Assembly (NCBI GenBank): GCA_963772965.1
Contig: CAVYZU010000006.1
Location: 434,001-498,000, forward strand
Length of the DNA stretch: 64,000 nucleotides
Direction of reading: 5' to 3'
DNA from: AP-15 sp963772965
GTDB taxonomy: Bacteria > Pseudomonadota > Alphaproteobacteria > ATCC43930 > CGMCC-115725
In this document: positions 42,636-51,560 of the stretch, piece by piece
Layout: each line of letters starts with the position of its first letter
Numbering within the stretch: position 1 is the first letter of the stretch
Program-made: the position numbers and the translations under genes
The notes under the pieces: model-generated
Told to the model about the DNA's origin: nothing
What the model saw: the letters and a program-made list of their open reading frames with translations, nothing else
Database searches by the model: none

Positions 42636-43469
42636 TCATCCGGGGCAGGACTTGGTATCGGCGCACACCCGATCGAGCTGAATCACCAGCGGCAAATAGA
42701 AAACCCGGACCGACACTGATATCGGCAGCAACCTCTCGTCGTCCGTCAAAGTCAGCGCTACCGGACGCGGGGCGCTGTCGGGGTCGCCGTCATCGCTCAA
42801 TTCACCCTTGAACCCGGCGATCGGCCGCAGGTTAAGCGCGAGCCGCATGGTTCCGGTTGTCTGCTCCGCCTTTGGCAACATATGCCCGACGATGTCGAAC
42901 CGGCGGGTACCATCATAGACCGGGATCACAAAGGTCGTGTTGGGGGCGGACTTGCCCGCGGCAACCGCGGCGCGGATGCGTTCGAGAGCGGTCAGCGGAT
43001 CGACGATATCGCGCCGGAACTTCTCGGCGAGCGGTGCTTTGCGGCTGGTGTCATCGGCGGTGCGCTCGGCGATCACCGCCGTGTCACGCGCAACGAATTG
43101 CATGCCGATATGGCGGTCGCGATATTTGCGAAGATCGTAAAGCGCACTGTACCGTGACGGTTCGGCCGCTCCGTCCGGAATGAGGCGCCCGCCGGCCTCG
43201 GCGACCGCACGAAAATGGGTTACGAGATGCGGCAGCCCCTCGGTGCGAATCTCGATTTCATCGTGGTAGACCGCGGTGGCGTTGCTCAGTTTCAGGCGAA
43301 TTTGCGCTGCCGGAAGGCCCGCCCAATAGGCGGTGTAGTCGGCGACCAGTTGATTGGCGTTGGCAGAAACGACTGCCGTGCCCAGCAGAGCTAACGTGGC
43401 GGCAAATGCAACAATTCGCGCGGGGGGACGGTGGGCCGATTTCGCTGATTCCGGTCTGCCGGATTTCAC
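42636..43469 (-). CDS. DUF3108-family exported protein
   Basis: I take the GTG at 43469, overlapping the stop of the upstream small gene (GTGA); 277 residues. A signal-like segment IVAFAATLALLGTAVVSANA is at about 15-35. YTAYWAGLPAAQIRLKLSNA and RYSALYDLRKYRDRHIGMQF are typical of DUF3108, as is DPLTALERIRAAV near 150. The family is beta-rich and is exported in many proteobacteria; function is not established. It is probably co-transcribed with the small gene. Confidence 0.85.
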   Translation of the reverse strand: MKSGRPESAKSAHRPPARIVAFAATLALLGTAVVSANANQLVADYTAYWAGLPAAQIRLKLSNATAVYHDEIEIRTEGLPHLVTHFRAVAEAGGRLIPDGAAEPSRYSALYDLRKYRDRHIGMQFVARDTAVIAERTADDTSRKAPLAEKFRRDIVDPLTALERIRAAVAAGKSAPNTTFVIPVYDGTRRFDIVGHMLPKAEQTTGTMRLALNLRPIAGFKGELSDDGDPDSAPRPVALTLTDDERLLPISVSVRVFYLPLVIQLDRVCADTKSCPG

Positions 43470-43693
43470 GATGGCAGATAGCTCCAGGCAGCGCCGTCCC
43501 ACACGATCTTTTCGCCGCTAGGAAAGCGCAACTCGATACCGCCGGTCTTGGAGCGGGTGCGGCGCACCTCTCCGGCGGTATCCAACTGCTCGGCCTCCCA
43601 ACGATCGGTTAGCGCCAATCCGATGCGGCCGGGGCTCAACCCGTCCTTTTGCAGCGCAATCGCGTCATCGAGCAGCTCGCGCACGGCACTCAT
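43466..43693 (-). CDS. Small protein of unknown function coupled to the DUF3108 gene
   Basis: The 75-residue product reads MSAVRELLDDAIALQKDGLS, GRIGLALTDRWEAEQLD and ends KIVWDGAAWSYLPS. GC-rich third positions and four-base overlap with the following gene support a real gene. I recognise no family. A role alongside the DUF3108 protein is only inferred from coupling. Confidence 0.55.
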   Translation of the reverse strand: MSAVRELLDDAIALQKDGLSPGRIGLALTDRWEAEQLDTAGEVRRTRSKTGGIELRFPSGEKIVWDGAAWSYLPS

Positions 43694-43799
43694 GAGATGA
43701 CCTCGGTCTTGTCCTCTCGGTGCCTTAGTCTAGCACGCGCTTTGCAATGCCGGGGAAATCGCGATCATGGGCCGCTAAGCGAGATCCGAAGTCGGCGCT

Positions 43800-45512
43800 T
43801 TAGGGTCCGCGGCAAATTACGTTGAGCAACGCCTGGCGGCGCTCGACGGTGACGGCGTGCAATGCCCGCCCGAGGGCGGCCGGCAGCGCCGCCGGGTCCT
43901 CGACCCGCTCGCCATAGCCGCCGGCCGCGGCGCAGACCTGCTCGAAGGCTGGCAATTCGTCGAGATCGATCAGCGGCGGCTTGTTGCTGCGCATCGCCTC
44001 GCCCTGTGGATACATGCCTTGCGTCGCGCGCCGCACCGCACCCCACATCGAATTGTTCATGATCACGAACAGCACCGGCAGATCATGCGCCGCCGCGGCG
44101 TGATGTACCGCGACCGGGTTGCCGAAAAGATGCGAGCCATCGCCGAGGGTTGCGATCACCAGCCGATCCGGCGCCGCGAGCTTCGCGCCCAACGCCGCAC
44201 CGCCGCCCCAGCCGAGACCGGAAGCGGGGCTCGACCCGAAATACGTTCCCGGCAGGTTCGAGCCGCAATATTCCGGCATCAGTGTGTACTCGTTGACGAG
44301 GATCGCATCCTCGGGCTTGACGTCGGCGATGCAGGCGCTGGCCCACGCCATGTGGATCGGGCGCAGCCCGGCCACCGTCTCGCGGGTTTTGCGCCAACCA
44401 GCCAGCTGCGCTTCCCGGAGGGTCCCCAGCCGCTGCCGCCGCGCCGCGATTGCTCCCTTTTCCGCATGCCGCTCGAGCGCTGCGGTGAGTGCCGGCAATG
44501 CCGCGGCCGGCGCCGCGGTCACTGCGAGGTCACACGGAAAGCCGCGAATCGGGTAACGCTGGAACAATGGATCGACGCCGAGATGAACCACCCGGCATTG
44601 CTGCCGTGGCGCCTTGAGGCTGGGGACCCAAGGCACATCGCATTCCAGCACCAGGATCGCGTCGGCGTCATCGAGATAAGGCCCGGCGTCGTAGCCGAGA
44701 TGACAAGGATGGTTGGCCGGCAACGACAGATGGCGTGGGCGATGCTGCACAACCGGCAGCGCAAAGCGCTCGGCGAGATCGGCGAGGGCGGCGACCGCAG
44801 CGGGCTCGCGGCCGGCGCTGGCGGTGATGATCAGTGGATGATTGGCGGCGGCCAGGATGCGCGCCGCTTCCTCGATCGCATTGGCGTCGGGGGCGGGCGT
44901 AGTCGCCGCCACCCGCCGCGACGGCGTGTCGTAGGCAAATCCGGGTAGCGGCTCGGCCAACACCTCGCGCGGAAGCGATAGGTACACAGGGCCCTTTGGT
45001 TCGGTCGTCGCCACCGCCAGAGCGCGGTCGACCACGGTTTCGAGCTGCTCGCCGTTTCTCAGCTCGTAATCCCATTTGACGAGCTCGCGCACCATGCCGG
45101 CCTGATCGAACATCTCCTGCGCCCAGTGGATGTAGACGTCGCGCGCCCCCGGCAATCCCGCTTCGGTCAATGGCGAGCGGCCGGCGGTGAACAGCATCGG
45201 CACGTTGTCGCGCGCGGCGTTGAATACCCCGCACACGCCGTTCGCGGTACCCACGCTGACATGGACCATGACCGCCGGCACCCGCCCGGTCGCGATCGCC
45301 CAGCCATGCGCCATCGAGAGTGCCAGGTTTTCGTGGGTCGCGAGCATCGGCTTTGGCGTGGGCGCGCCGGTGCGCGCCGCTTTGGCGAAGGCTTCGACCA
45401 GCGGCGCGAAATCGGTGCCGGCATTGGCGAACAAATATTCGACGCCACGCTCGGCCAACAGGGTCAGATATGCCTCGGCGACGCTGTCGACCGTCATTTC
45501 CTTCCGCGCCAT
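43800..45512 (-). CDS. Thiamine-pyrophosphate-dependent enzyme (acetolactate synthase/benzoylformate decarboxylase-like)
   Basis: The 570-residue protein has the three-domain build of this family. The N-terminal Pyr domain includes EYLFANAGTDFAPLVEA and MLATHENLALSMAHGWA, with the catalytic Glu of HEN. The middle domain starts near 210. The C-terminal PP domain has ATLGDGSHLFGNPVAVHH and VIMNNSMWG, the GDG-x(24-27)-NN TPP/Mg signature. It could be a 2-oxoacid decarboxylase or ligase; the substrate cannot be read. It ends near the small gene at 43693 and no partner subunit is adjacent. Confidence 0.85.
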   Translation of the reverse strand: MARKEMTVDSVAEAYLTLLAERGVEYLFANAGTDFAPLVEAFAKAARTGAPTPKPMLATHENLALSMAHGWAIATGRVPAVMVHVSVGTANGVCGVFNAARDNVPMLFTAGRSPLTEAGLPGARDVYIHWAQEMFDQAGMVRELVKWDYELRNGEQLETVVDRALAVATTEPKGPVYLSLPREVLAEPLPGFAYDTPSRRVAATTPAPDANAIEEAARILAAANHPLIITASAGREPAAVAALADLAERFALPVVQHRPRHLSLPANHPCHLGYDAGPYLDDADAILVLECDVPWVPSLKAPRQQCRVVHLGVDPLFQRYPIRGFPCDLAVTAAPAAALPALTAALERHAEKGAIAARRQRLGTLREAQLAGWRKTRETVAGLRPIHMAWASACIADVKPEDAILVNEYTLMPEYCGSNLPGTYFGSSPASGLGWGGGAALGAKLAAPDRLVIATLGDGSHLFGNPVAVHHAAAAHDLPVLFVIMNNSMWGAVRRATQGMYPQGEAMRSNKPPLIDLDELPAFEQVCAAAGGYGERVEDPAALPAALGRALHAVTVERRQALLNVICRGP

Positions 45513-45955
45513 CCTATCTCTCCCTCAACTGCTCGACCGTGGAGCAAGCATAGCGTGTCTGCCGAGGGCAGACAGTGGTTCCGCCACCGTTGACTGCTTT
45601 ATTTGAGCACCTTCTGCATCCGAGAGGAATTAGGGTTGAGGCGGGATTTGGCGTTTTGGCGTTTCCGAGAGCGGCCGGCTGATCGCTCATCGCCGCATCG
45701 CCCCGATTAGCGTTAGGATGCCAAGGACAGCCGCCGCCCGTTTCAGGTTGTAGGCGAGGACGTGTAGGCTCATCTCGCTTGCGACGAAGCGGCGCCCCAA
45801 AGATGGGACGGGGGGCGCTCGGGTTCTTATCGGGTATAGCGGAGAGGGAGCAGATCAATCAGCAGGAGAAGGTAGCCGAGCGCCCTTGACCGTGGCGAAG
45901 GGTTTCACAAGAGTTAAAGTCCGCCCGGGTCATGGCTTAAAATGGGGAGCAAATC
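45513..45955. other. Gene-poor region containing a transposase relic
   Basis: This 443-base stretch separates the TPP enzyme from the glucosidase gene. It holds the C-terminal relic of a transposase on the minus strand (45687-45806), and otherwise no frame I can support. A 114-codon minus frame across it shows biased, low-complexity amino-acid use and reads the relic out of frame. A ribosome site (GGGGAGC) lies just before 45956. Confidence 0.6.
45687..45806 (-). pseudogene. C-terminal remnant of an IS1182/IS5-type transposase
   Basis: The minus strand reads PSLGRRFVASEMSLHVLAY followed by NLKRAAAVLGILTLIGAMRR and a stop. This ending, with EMSLHVLAYNLKR, is characteristic of the C-terminus of IS1182-type transposases. 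Only about 39 codons remain; upstream the sequence no longer matches in the same frame. It is a fossil of an earlier insertion. Confidence 0.65.
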
Positions 45956-48658
45956 ATGGCCGAGACACCGATCATTACGGCCGAGGCGCTGCGGCTAGAC
46001 GAAGCGCGACATAAGGGGGTGCCATGGCAGCAATGGGGACCTTACCTCAGCGAACGCCAGTGGGGTACGGTTCGTGAGGACTATAGCAATGATGGCAACG
46101 CGTGGGACTACTTTAGCCATGACCAAGCTCGCTCGCGCGCCTATCACTGGGGCGAGGATGGTATCGCTGGGATCAGCGACGACCATCAGCGGCTGTGCTT
46201 TGCGCTCGCGTTATGGAATGGCAAGGACCCGATTCTCAAGGAGCGGATGTTCGGTCTGACGAATAGCGAGGGTAATCACGGCGAGGACGTCAAGGAATAT
46301 TATTACTACTTGGATAGTACACCGACCCATTCGTATATGAAGTATCTGTACAAGTATCCACAGAATGAATTTCCTTACCCCGACCTGATTGCGACCAACC
46401 GGCGTCGCAGCCGAAATGATCCAGAATACGAACTGCTCGACACCGGCATATTCAATGAAGACCGGTATTTTGACGTATTCGTCGAATATGTAAAAGCTTC
46501 GCCGACCGACCTGTTGATAGAGATTAACATATGTAATCGGGGGCCGGACGACAGCACAATTCACGTGCTGCCGACACTCTGGTTCCGCAACGTCTGGACA
46601 TGGTGGCCAGAAGAGTCAAGGCCGTCCCTGACAGCCGCGTCCGAGAAAAACGGTGTCAGCGTTGTCGCCGCGTCGGACTCGTTACTCGGGACCTATTTCC
46701 TCCACTGCGAGGGAGCCAAAGGCCTACTGTTTACTGAAAATGAAACCAATAACAGGCGTCTGTTTGGCACTGACAATACCACGCCATACGTTAAGGACGG
46801 GATCAACGATTATGTGGTGACCGGCCGTCGGGACGCGGTCAATGCGAACAACACCGGGACCAAAGCCGCCGCCTATTACGAATTGCGGCTAGGTGCGGAA
46901 GCGACCGCTGTCGTCCAATTGCGGCTGAACCGCATTGTCCCCGGCGTCCAAGCTCCGTTCGACGCGAACTTCGGACAACTCGTTGAGGCGCGGCGGCGCG
47001 AGGCCGACGAGTTCTACCGGTCGATAACGCCTCCTGGTGTCGGCGAGGATACAGCCAATCTGATGCGGCAGGCGCTGGCCGGGATGTTGTGGAGCAAGCA
47101 ATATTTCTTTTACGATGTCGACAAGTGGCTTGAGGAACATCGCGCCGATCCGCTGCTCGACGAAACCGGCATCGTGAGGAATCGCGAGTGGTTCCACATG
47201 ATCAGCGAGCATGTCATCTCAATGCCGGACAAGTGGGAATACCCGTGGTTTGCGGCTTGGGACCTCGCCTTCCACACAATCGCACTTTCCACCGTCGACA
47301 TCGATTTCGCCAAGGAGCAGCTCGATCTTCTGCTTGTCGGGGCTTACCAGCACCCGATGGGTCAGATCCCGGCCTATGAGTGGAACTTCAGCGACGTCAA
47401 TCCACCGGTGCACGCCTGGGCCACGATTTTTCTCTACCGCATGGAACAGGCGTTGCGCGACACGCGCGACCTGCAGTTCCTCCGGCGGGTCTTTGGTAAG
47501 CTGACGTGGAACTTCGGGTGGTGGGCGAACCGCAAAGACCGCGATGGCAACAGCCTCTACGAAGGCGGGTTTCTCGGGCTCGACAATATTGGTGTCTTCG
47601 ACCGTAGCGCACCACTGCCCACCGGAGGATATCTGGAACAGGCCGATGGCACGGCATGGATGGCTCTTTACTCGCAGAACATGCTCGAGATTGCCGTCGA
47701 GCTGGTGTCAAGCGACCCGGCATATGAGGATGTGGCAGCAAATTTTGTGGCTCACTTTGTGCTGATCGCCCGCTCCATGAACAAAATCGGCGACGGTATG
47801 TGGGATGAGGAGGACGGATTTTATTACGACGTCCTTCGCCGTCCAGATGGCGTCACGACGCGGCTCAAGCTCCGCTCGATGGTAGGTCTCTTACCCCTCT
47901 GTGCCGTGACGGTCATTGAGAAGTGGCAGCGCGAACGGGTTTCCAAACTGTCAGAGCATTTGTCGGCGCATTTGCGGCGGATGCCGGAGTTGGTCGGCTC
48001 CATTCATGCTAGCGGCAACCGTGGCGTCGCCGAGCGCGGTATCCTTGCCCTGGTGAACGAGGATCGGCTGCGTAGAATTCTGTCTCGGATGCTCGATGAG
48101 AACGAGTTCCTGAGCCCGCACGGGATCCGGGCATTGTCCCGCTATCATGCCGATCATCCCTATGTATTTTCGGTGCACGGTGAGGAGTACCGGGTCAATT
48201 ATCTTCCGGCGGAGTCGGACACCGGAATGTTCGGCGGCAACTCGAACTGGCGGGGACCGGTTTGGATGCCGGTCAATGCTTTGTTAATCCGCGCCCTGAT
48301 GCAATACTATTTATATTACGGCGACAACTTCAAAATCGAGTGTCCCACCGGCTCGGGCAACTCGATGAACCTGTTCGAAGTAGCCCGCGAGATTGCCAAC
48401 CGGTTGACTCGCATTTTCCTACGCGACCAAGCCGGCCGGCGGCCGGTGTTTGGCGGAGCCCAGAAGTTCCAGAACGATCCCTATTGGCGGGATCATTTAT
48501 TGTTCTACGAGTATTTTCATGGTGACAACGGCGCCGGCATTGGCGCCAGTCATCAAACCGGGTGGACCGGGGTGGTGGCGTCGTTGATCGAAATCTTCGG
48601 GCACATTGACGCCCAGACCTTTCTCGAACACGGGCGGGAGGCGGCCTTTGAGCTGTAA
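45956..48658 (+). CDS. GH63-like glucosidase (mannosylglycerate hydrolase-like domain)
   Basis: The 900-residue protein has an N-terminal beta-sandwich-like half and a C-terminal (alpha/alpha)6-barrel half (about 390-890). Visible motifs: YPWFAAWDLAFHTIALS (with the expected catalytic Asp), PPVHAWATIFLYRMEQAL, SNWRGPVWMPVNALLIRAL and GASHQTGWTGVVASLIEIF. These fit GH63/MGH1-like glucosidases that act on alpha-linked sugars. No signal peptide, so probably cytoplasmic. It stands alone, next to an IS66 insertion. Confidence 0.85.
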   Translation: MAETPIITAEALRLDEARHKGVPWQQWGPYLSERQWGTVREDYSNDGNAWDYFSHDQARSRAYHWGEDGIAGISDDHQRLCFALALWNGKDPILKERMFGLTNSEGNHGEDVKEYYYYLDSTPTHSYMKYLYKYPQNEFPYPDLIATNRRRSRNDPEYELLDTGIFNEDRYFDVFVEYVKASPTDLLIEINICNRGPDDSTIHVLPTLWFRNVWTWWPEESRPSLTAASEKNGVSVVAASDSLLGTYFLHCEGAKGLLFTENETNNRRLFGTDNTTPYVKDGINDYVVTGRRDAVNANNTGTKAAAYYELRLGAEATAVVQLRLNRIVPGVQAPFDANFGQLVEARRREADEFYRSITPPGVGEDTANLMRQALAGMLWSKQYFFYDVDKWLEEHRADPLLDETGIVRNREWFHMISEHVISMPDKWEYPWFAAWDLAFHTIALSTVDIDFAKEQLDLLLVGAYQHPMGQIPAYEWNFSDVNPPVHAWATIFLYRMEQALRDTRDLQFLRRVFGKLTWNFGWWANRKDRDGNSLYEGGFLGLDNIGVFDRSAPLPTGGYLEQADGTAWMALYSQNMLEIAVELVSSDPAYEDVAANFVAHFVLIARSMNKIGDGMWDEEDGFYYDVLRRPDGVTTRLKLRSMVGLLPLCAVTVIEKWQRERVSKLSEHLSAHLRRMPELVGSIHASGNRGVAERGILALVNEDRLRRILSRMLDENEFLSPHGIRALSRYHADHPYVFSVHGEEYRVNYLPAESDTGMFGGNSNWRGPVWMPVNALLIRALMQYYLYYGDNFKIECPTGSGNSMNLFEVAREIANRLTRIFLRDQAGRRPVFGGAQKFQNDPYWRDHLLFYEYFHGDNGAGIGASHQTGWTGVVASLIEIFGHIDAQTFLEHGREAAFEL

Positions 48659-48778
48659 GAGAGCCGGCGGTTCCGGAACGCCCCGTCAAGGAGCCAATGC
48701 GGATCGCATCGCTCGGACGTAAGGGCATCCCAGTCACGACTGATTGAAAATCGGGCACCAACTCAGCTCGCATTTGGC

Positions 48779-48786
48779 AGATATCT
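48779..48786. repeat. Left target-site duplication of the IS66 element
   Basis: AGATATCT lies immediately before the left IS end (GTAAGCG). The same 8 bases follow the right end at 51346-51353. The 8-bp length is that known for IS66. The sequence is itself palindromic. Confidence 0.9.
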
Positions 48787-48862
48787 GTAAGCGTCTGCTG
48801 ATTGGCGTCTTGCGCTGGGCTTGCTGATTGAGAAGCTGCCGCTGTTTTATGGCGGCGGTGCA

Positions 48863-49312
48863 ATGAATGATGTGGGGCTGGTCGATAAGGAGGACCTCGG
48901 GAGTACTCATACGAGGGCTCGCGAGGTCCGCGGCGAGGTTCTCAGCGGCCCGGAGCGGCGGCGGCGCTGGAGCCTCGAAGAGAAGCTGCGGATATTGGCA
49001 CAGAGCGTAGCGCCGGGGTCGTCGCCCTCGTTGGTTTGCCGGCTGCACGGGATCAGCAGCGGCCAGCTTTACACCTGGCGGCGGCAGTTTCGCACGGGCG
49101 AGCTGACTGGATTTGCGCCAGTGAGATTGGCGCTACCGGTTGAACAGCTTGCACTGGCCGCAGCGCCGGTTGCGCCGATGCCGACGCCCCCCGAACCCGA
49201 TCGGCGGGTGGATGGGATAATCGAGGTCGAGCTGCCCACGGGGGTGAAGCTGCGTCTGACCGGCGCGGTCGACGAGATGGCATTGCGCCGGGTCTTGTCG
49301 GCGCTGTCGTGA
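48863..49312 (+). CDS. tnpA: IS66 accessory protein TnpA
   Basis: The product (149 residues from ATG 48863; a TTG at 48821 would add 14) has the helix-turn-helix region of the IS66 OrfA/IS3-like type: RRRRWSLEEKLRILAQSV, SPSLVCRLHGISSGQLYTWR and RQFRTGELTGF. The C-terminus contains IEVELPTGVKLRLTG. It overlaps tnpB by four bases (GTGA). It is needed with TnpB for transposition in this family. Confidence 0.85.
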   Translation: MNDVGLVDKEDLGSTHTRAREVRGEVLSGPERRRRWSLEEKLRILAQSVAPGSSPSLVCRLHGISSGQLYTWRRQFRTGELTGFAPVRLALPVEQLALAAAPVAPMPTPPEPDRRVDGIIEVELPTGVKLRLTGAVDEMALRRVLSALS

Positions 49313-49656
49313 TCGGCATACCGGGCAATGTCCGCGTCTATCTGGCATGCGGCGTCACTGACATGAGGAAAGGCTTTGACGGGCTCGCGGCGCGGGTTCA
49401 GCTGACGCTGCAGCTCGACCCGCATGGTGGTGCGCTGTTTGTGTTTCGCGGTCGGCGCGGCGATCTGATCAAGGTGCTGTGGTGGGACGGGCAAGGATTG
49501 TGCCTGTTTGCCAAACGGCTGGAGCGCGGCCGGTTTTTATGGCCGCAGGCCAAGGACGGATCGGTGGTGCTAACGGCAGCGCAATTATCGATGCTACTGG
49601 AAGGTATCGATTGGCGTGCACCGCGCCGCAGCTGGGCCCCGGAAGTGGCTGGTTGA
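49309..49656 (+). CDS. tnpB: IS66 accessory protein TnpB (IS66 Orf2-like)
   Basis: The 115-residue product has the highly conserved TnpB signature: VRVYLACGVTDMRKGFDGLA, FVFRGRRGDLIKVLWWDGQG and CLFAKRLERGRFLWP. A GTG start overlaps the tnpA stop. The gene appears complete. tnpC follows. Confidence 0.95.
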   Translation: MIGIPGNVRVYLACGVTDMRKGFDGLAARVQLTLQLDPHGGALFVFRGRRGDLIKVLWWDGQGLCLFAKRLERGRFLWPQAKDGSVVLTAAQLSMLLEGIDWRAPRRSWAPEVAG

Positions 49657-49702
49657 ACAGCGCGACATAGTGACTCAGGCGGGTACGGATCGATGCTGCT
49701 CA

Positions 49703-51441
49703 ATGACCGCGGGAGTAAACTCTCGGTTGATGCCGGTCGCTGCTGACCCTGTTCAAGAGATCGCCGAGCTGCGCGCCTTACTGGCCGAGCGCGAGGCGGA
49801 ACTGGCGGTGGCGCGGGCCGAGTTGACCGGCGCCCGTCTGCGGATCGAACAGTACAAGGCTCAGCTTGCCCAACTGCGGCGGATGCAATTTGGGCGCTCG
49901 TCGGAAAAACTCGATACTCAGATCGCGCAACTCGAGCTGATGCTCGAGGATCTGGAAGAGAGCGAAGCAGCACGCACAGCGCCGGCGGCACGGCGTGCCC
50001 CTGATCAGCCACCGCGCGAACGGCGTCAGCCGGTGCGGCGGCCATTGCCCGATCATTTGCCGCGCGAGGAGATCGTGCATGATCCGAGGCCGGTCTGCCC
50101 GGGCTGCGGCGGCACCCGCTTTGCCAAGCTCGGCGAGGACGTGACCGAGATCTTGGAGAAGATCCCGGCTCGCCTCAAAGTGATCCGCCATATTCGGCCT
50201 AAGCTGAGCTGCCGCTGCTGCGAGCGCATCATCCAAGCGCCGATGCCCGATCTGCCGATCGCGAAGGGCCGCCCCGGTCCGGGTCTGGTCGCCAATGTCG
50301 TGGTCAGCAAATACCTCGACGGGCTGCCGCTCTACCGGCAATCGGCGATCCTGGCGCGCGAGGGCATCGAGATCGAGCGTGCCACCCTGGCCGACTGGGT
50401 CGGGCATGCCGCTTGGTGGGTGACGCCACTGGCCGAGCTGATCGGCACCCATGCCCTGGCGGCGCCGATCATCCACACCGATGACACGCCGATCGCCGTG
50501 CTGGCGCCGGGCAATGGCAAGACCCGAACCGGGCGGCTGTGGACCTATGTCGTCGACGAGCGGCCCTGGCAAGGCGAGCGGGCGTCCGCGGCTTATTACC
50601 GCTTTAGCCCCGACCGTCGGGGCGAGCGGCCGCGCGATCATCTGGCCCGCTTTCGCGGCGTGATCCAGGCCGACGCCTTTAGCGGCTATCAAGCCCTAAC
50701 GCGACCACCATCCGCCAACGACCGGGTCGGCCGAGCGCCGCCGCTGATCCACGCGGCGTGTTGGGCTCACGCGCGACGCAAATTTTACGACGTGTTCGAG
50801 TTGACCAAGTCGCCAATCGCCGAGGAGGCGCTCAAACGGATTGGCGAGCTCTACAAGATCGAAGCCGAGATTACTGGTCAGTCGGCCGCAACCCGGCTGG
50901 CGACGCGACAGAGCCGTGCGTGGCGATCCTCGACGCCTTGCGCGACTGGCTGACCGCACAGCGCCGCCGGCTGTCAGCAAAGAACGCGCTCGCCAAGGCG
51001 ATCCAATACGCACTCAGCCGCTGGGACGCGCTAACCCGCTATGCCGGTGATGGCCGGCTCGCGATCGACAATAATGTCGCTGAGCGAGCGCTGCGCGGTA
51101 TCGCCATCACGCGCAAGAACTTCCTGTTCCTTGGATCCGACGCCGGCGGCGAGCGCGCCGCAATCCTCTATACCGTGCTGGAAAGCGCCAAACTCAACGG
51201 CCTCGATCCGCAGACTTGGCTTACCGATGTGATCGATCGCATGGCCAATGGTCACCCGATCAACCGGCTCGCCGAACTGCTGCCGTGGAACTGGCAGCCA
51301 AAATCGTCACTCTCGCCGCCTGAGTGGCCACGAGCTGACGCTTACAGATATCTTAAAGGCGGTTCTGGTCTAACCTGCGGCTTGATTCGGGTTTCCGCAA
51401 TGGTGGGCTTTGGGGGCGCGGGCGACGAACGGCAGCTTTGA
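49703..51441 (+). pseudogene. tnpC: IS66 transposase TnpC, one-base frameshift, reading frame runs past the element end
   Basis: The product begins near 49703 (or ATG 49730). It shows a coiled region, the zinc-binding CPGCGGTRFAKLGEDVTE, PKLSCRCCERIIQAPMP, and the DDE core with AAPIIHTDDTPIAVLAPGNG and FSGYQALT...HAACWAHARRKF. Near 50920 the frame needs one extra base to pass from RLATRQSRA to VAILDALRDWLTAQR and DGRLAIDNNVAERALR (the catalytic Glu region). The corrected frame passes LLPWNW, reads through the right IR at 51345 and stops at 51441 in the flank, so the native stop appears lost. Confidence 0.88.
51346..51353. repeat. Right target-site duplication of the IS66 element
   Basis: AGATATCT directly follows the right IS end (CGCTTAC) and copies the left duplication at 48779-48786. 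It proves that both ends of the element are intact. The flanking sequence outside may be joined in the pre-insertion state. Confidence 0.9.
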
Positions 51442-51560
51442 GATCGAACCTGTGGTCAGATCGGCTTGGCCGGATGACCGCTTTCGGGCGCCGAGGCGCC
51501 GTCCGAGGCGCTTCTCGCGGTGGTCAAGTCTCCGCCCAGCGGCCGACGTGATTGGGTTTT

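Larger units (their letters stand above)
48787..51345. mobile_element. IS66-family insertion sequence, complete with ends and target duplication
   Basis: The 2559-bp element carries tnpA, tnpB and tnpC in one direction. The ends are inverted repeats: GTAAGCGTCTGCT at the left, and on the opposite strand at the right GTAAGCGTCAGCT. Both are flanked by the same 8 bases, AGATATCT. This is a typical IS66 structure. It inserted downstream of the glucosidase gene, apparently without breaking a gene. TnpC is frameshifted, so the copy may be inactive if that base is real. Confidence 0.92.

Noticed and set aside
45514..45858. 114-codon minus frame upstream of the glucosidase gene
   Set aside because: It reads the transposase relic in a different frame and has irregular composition.
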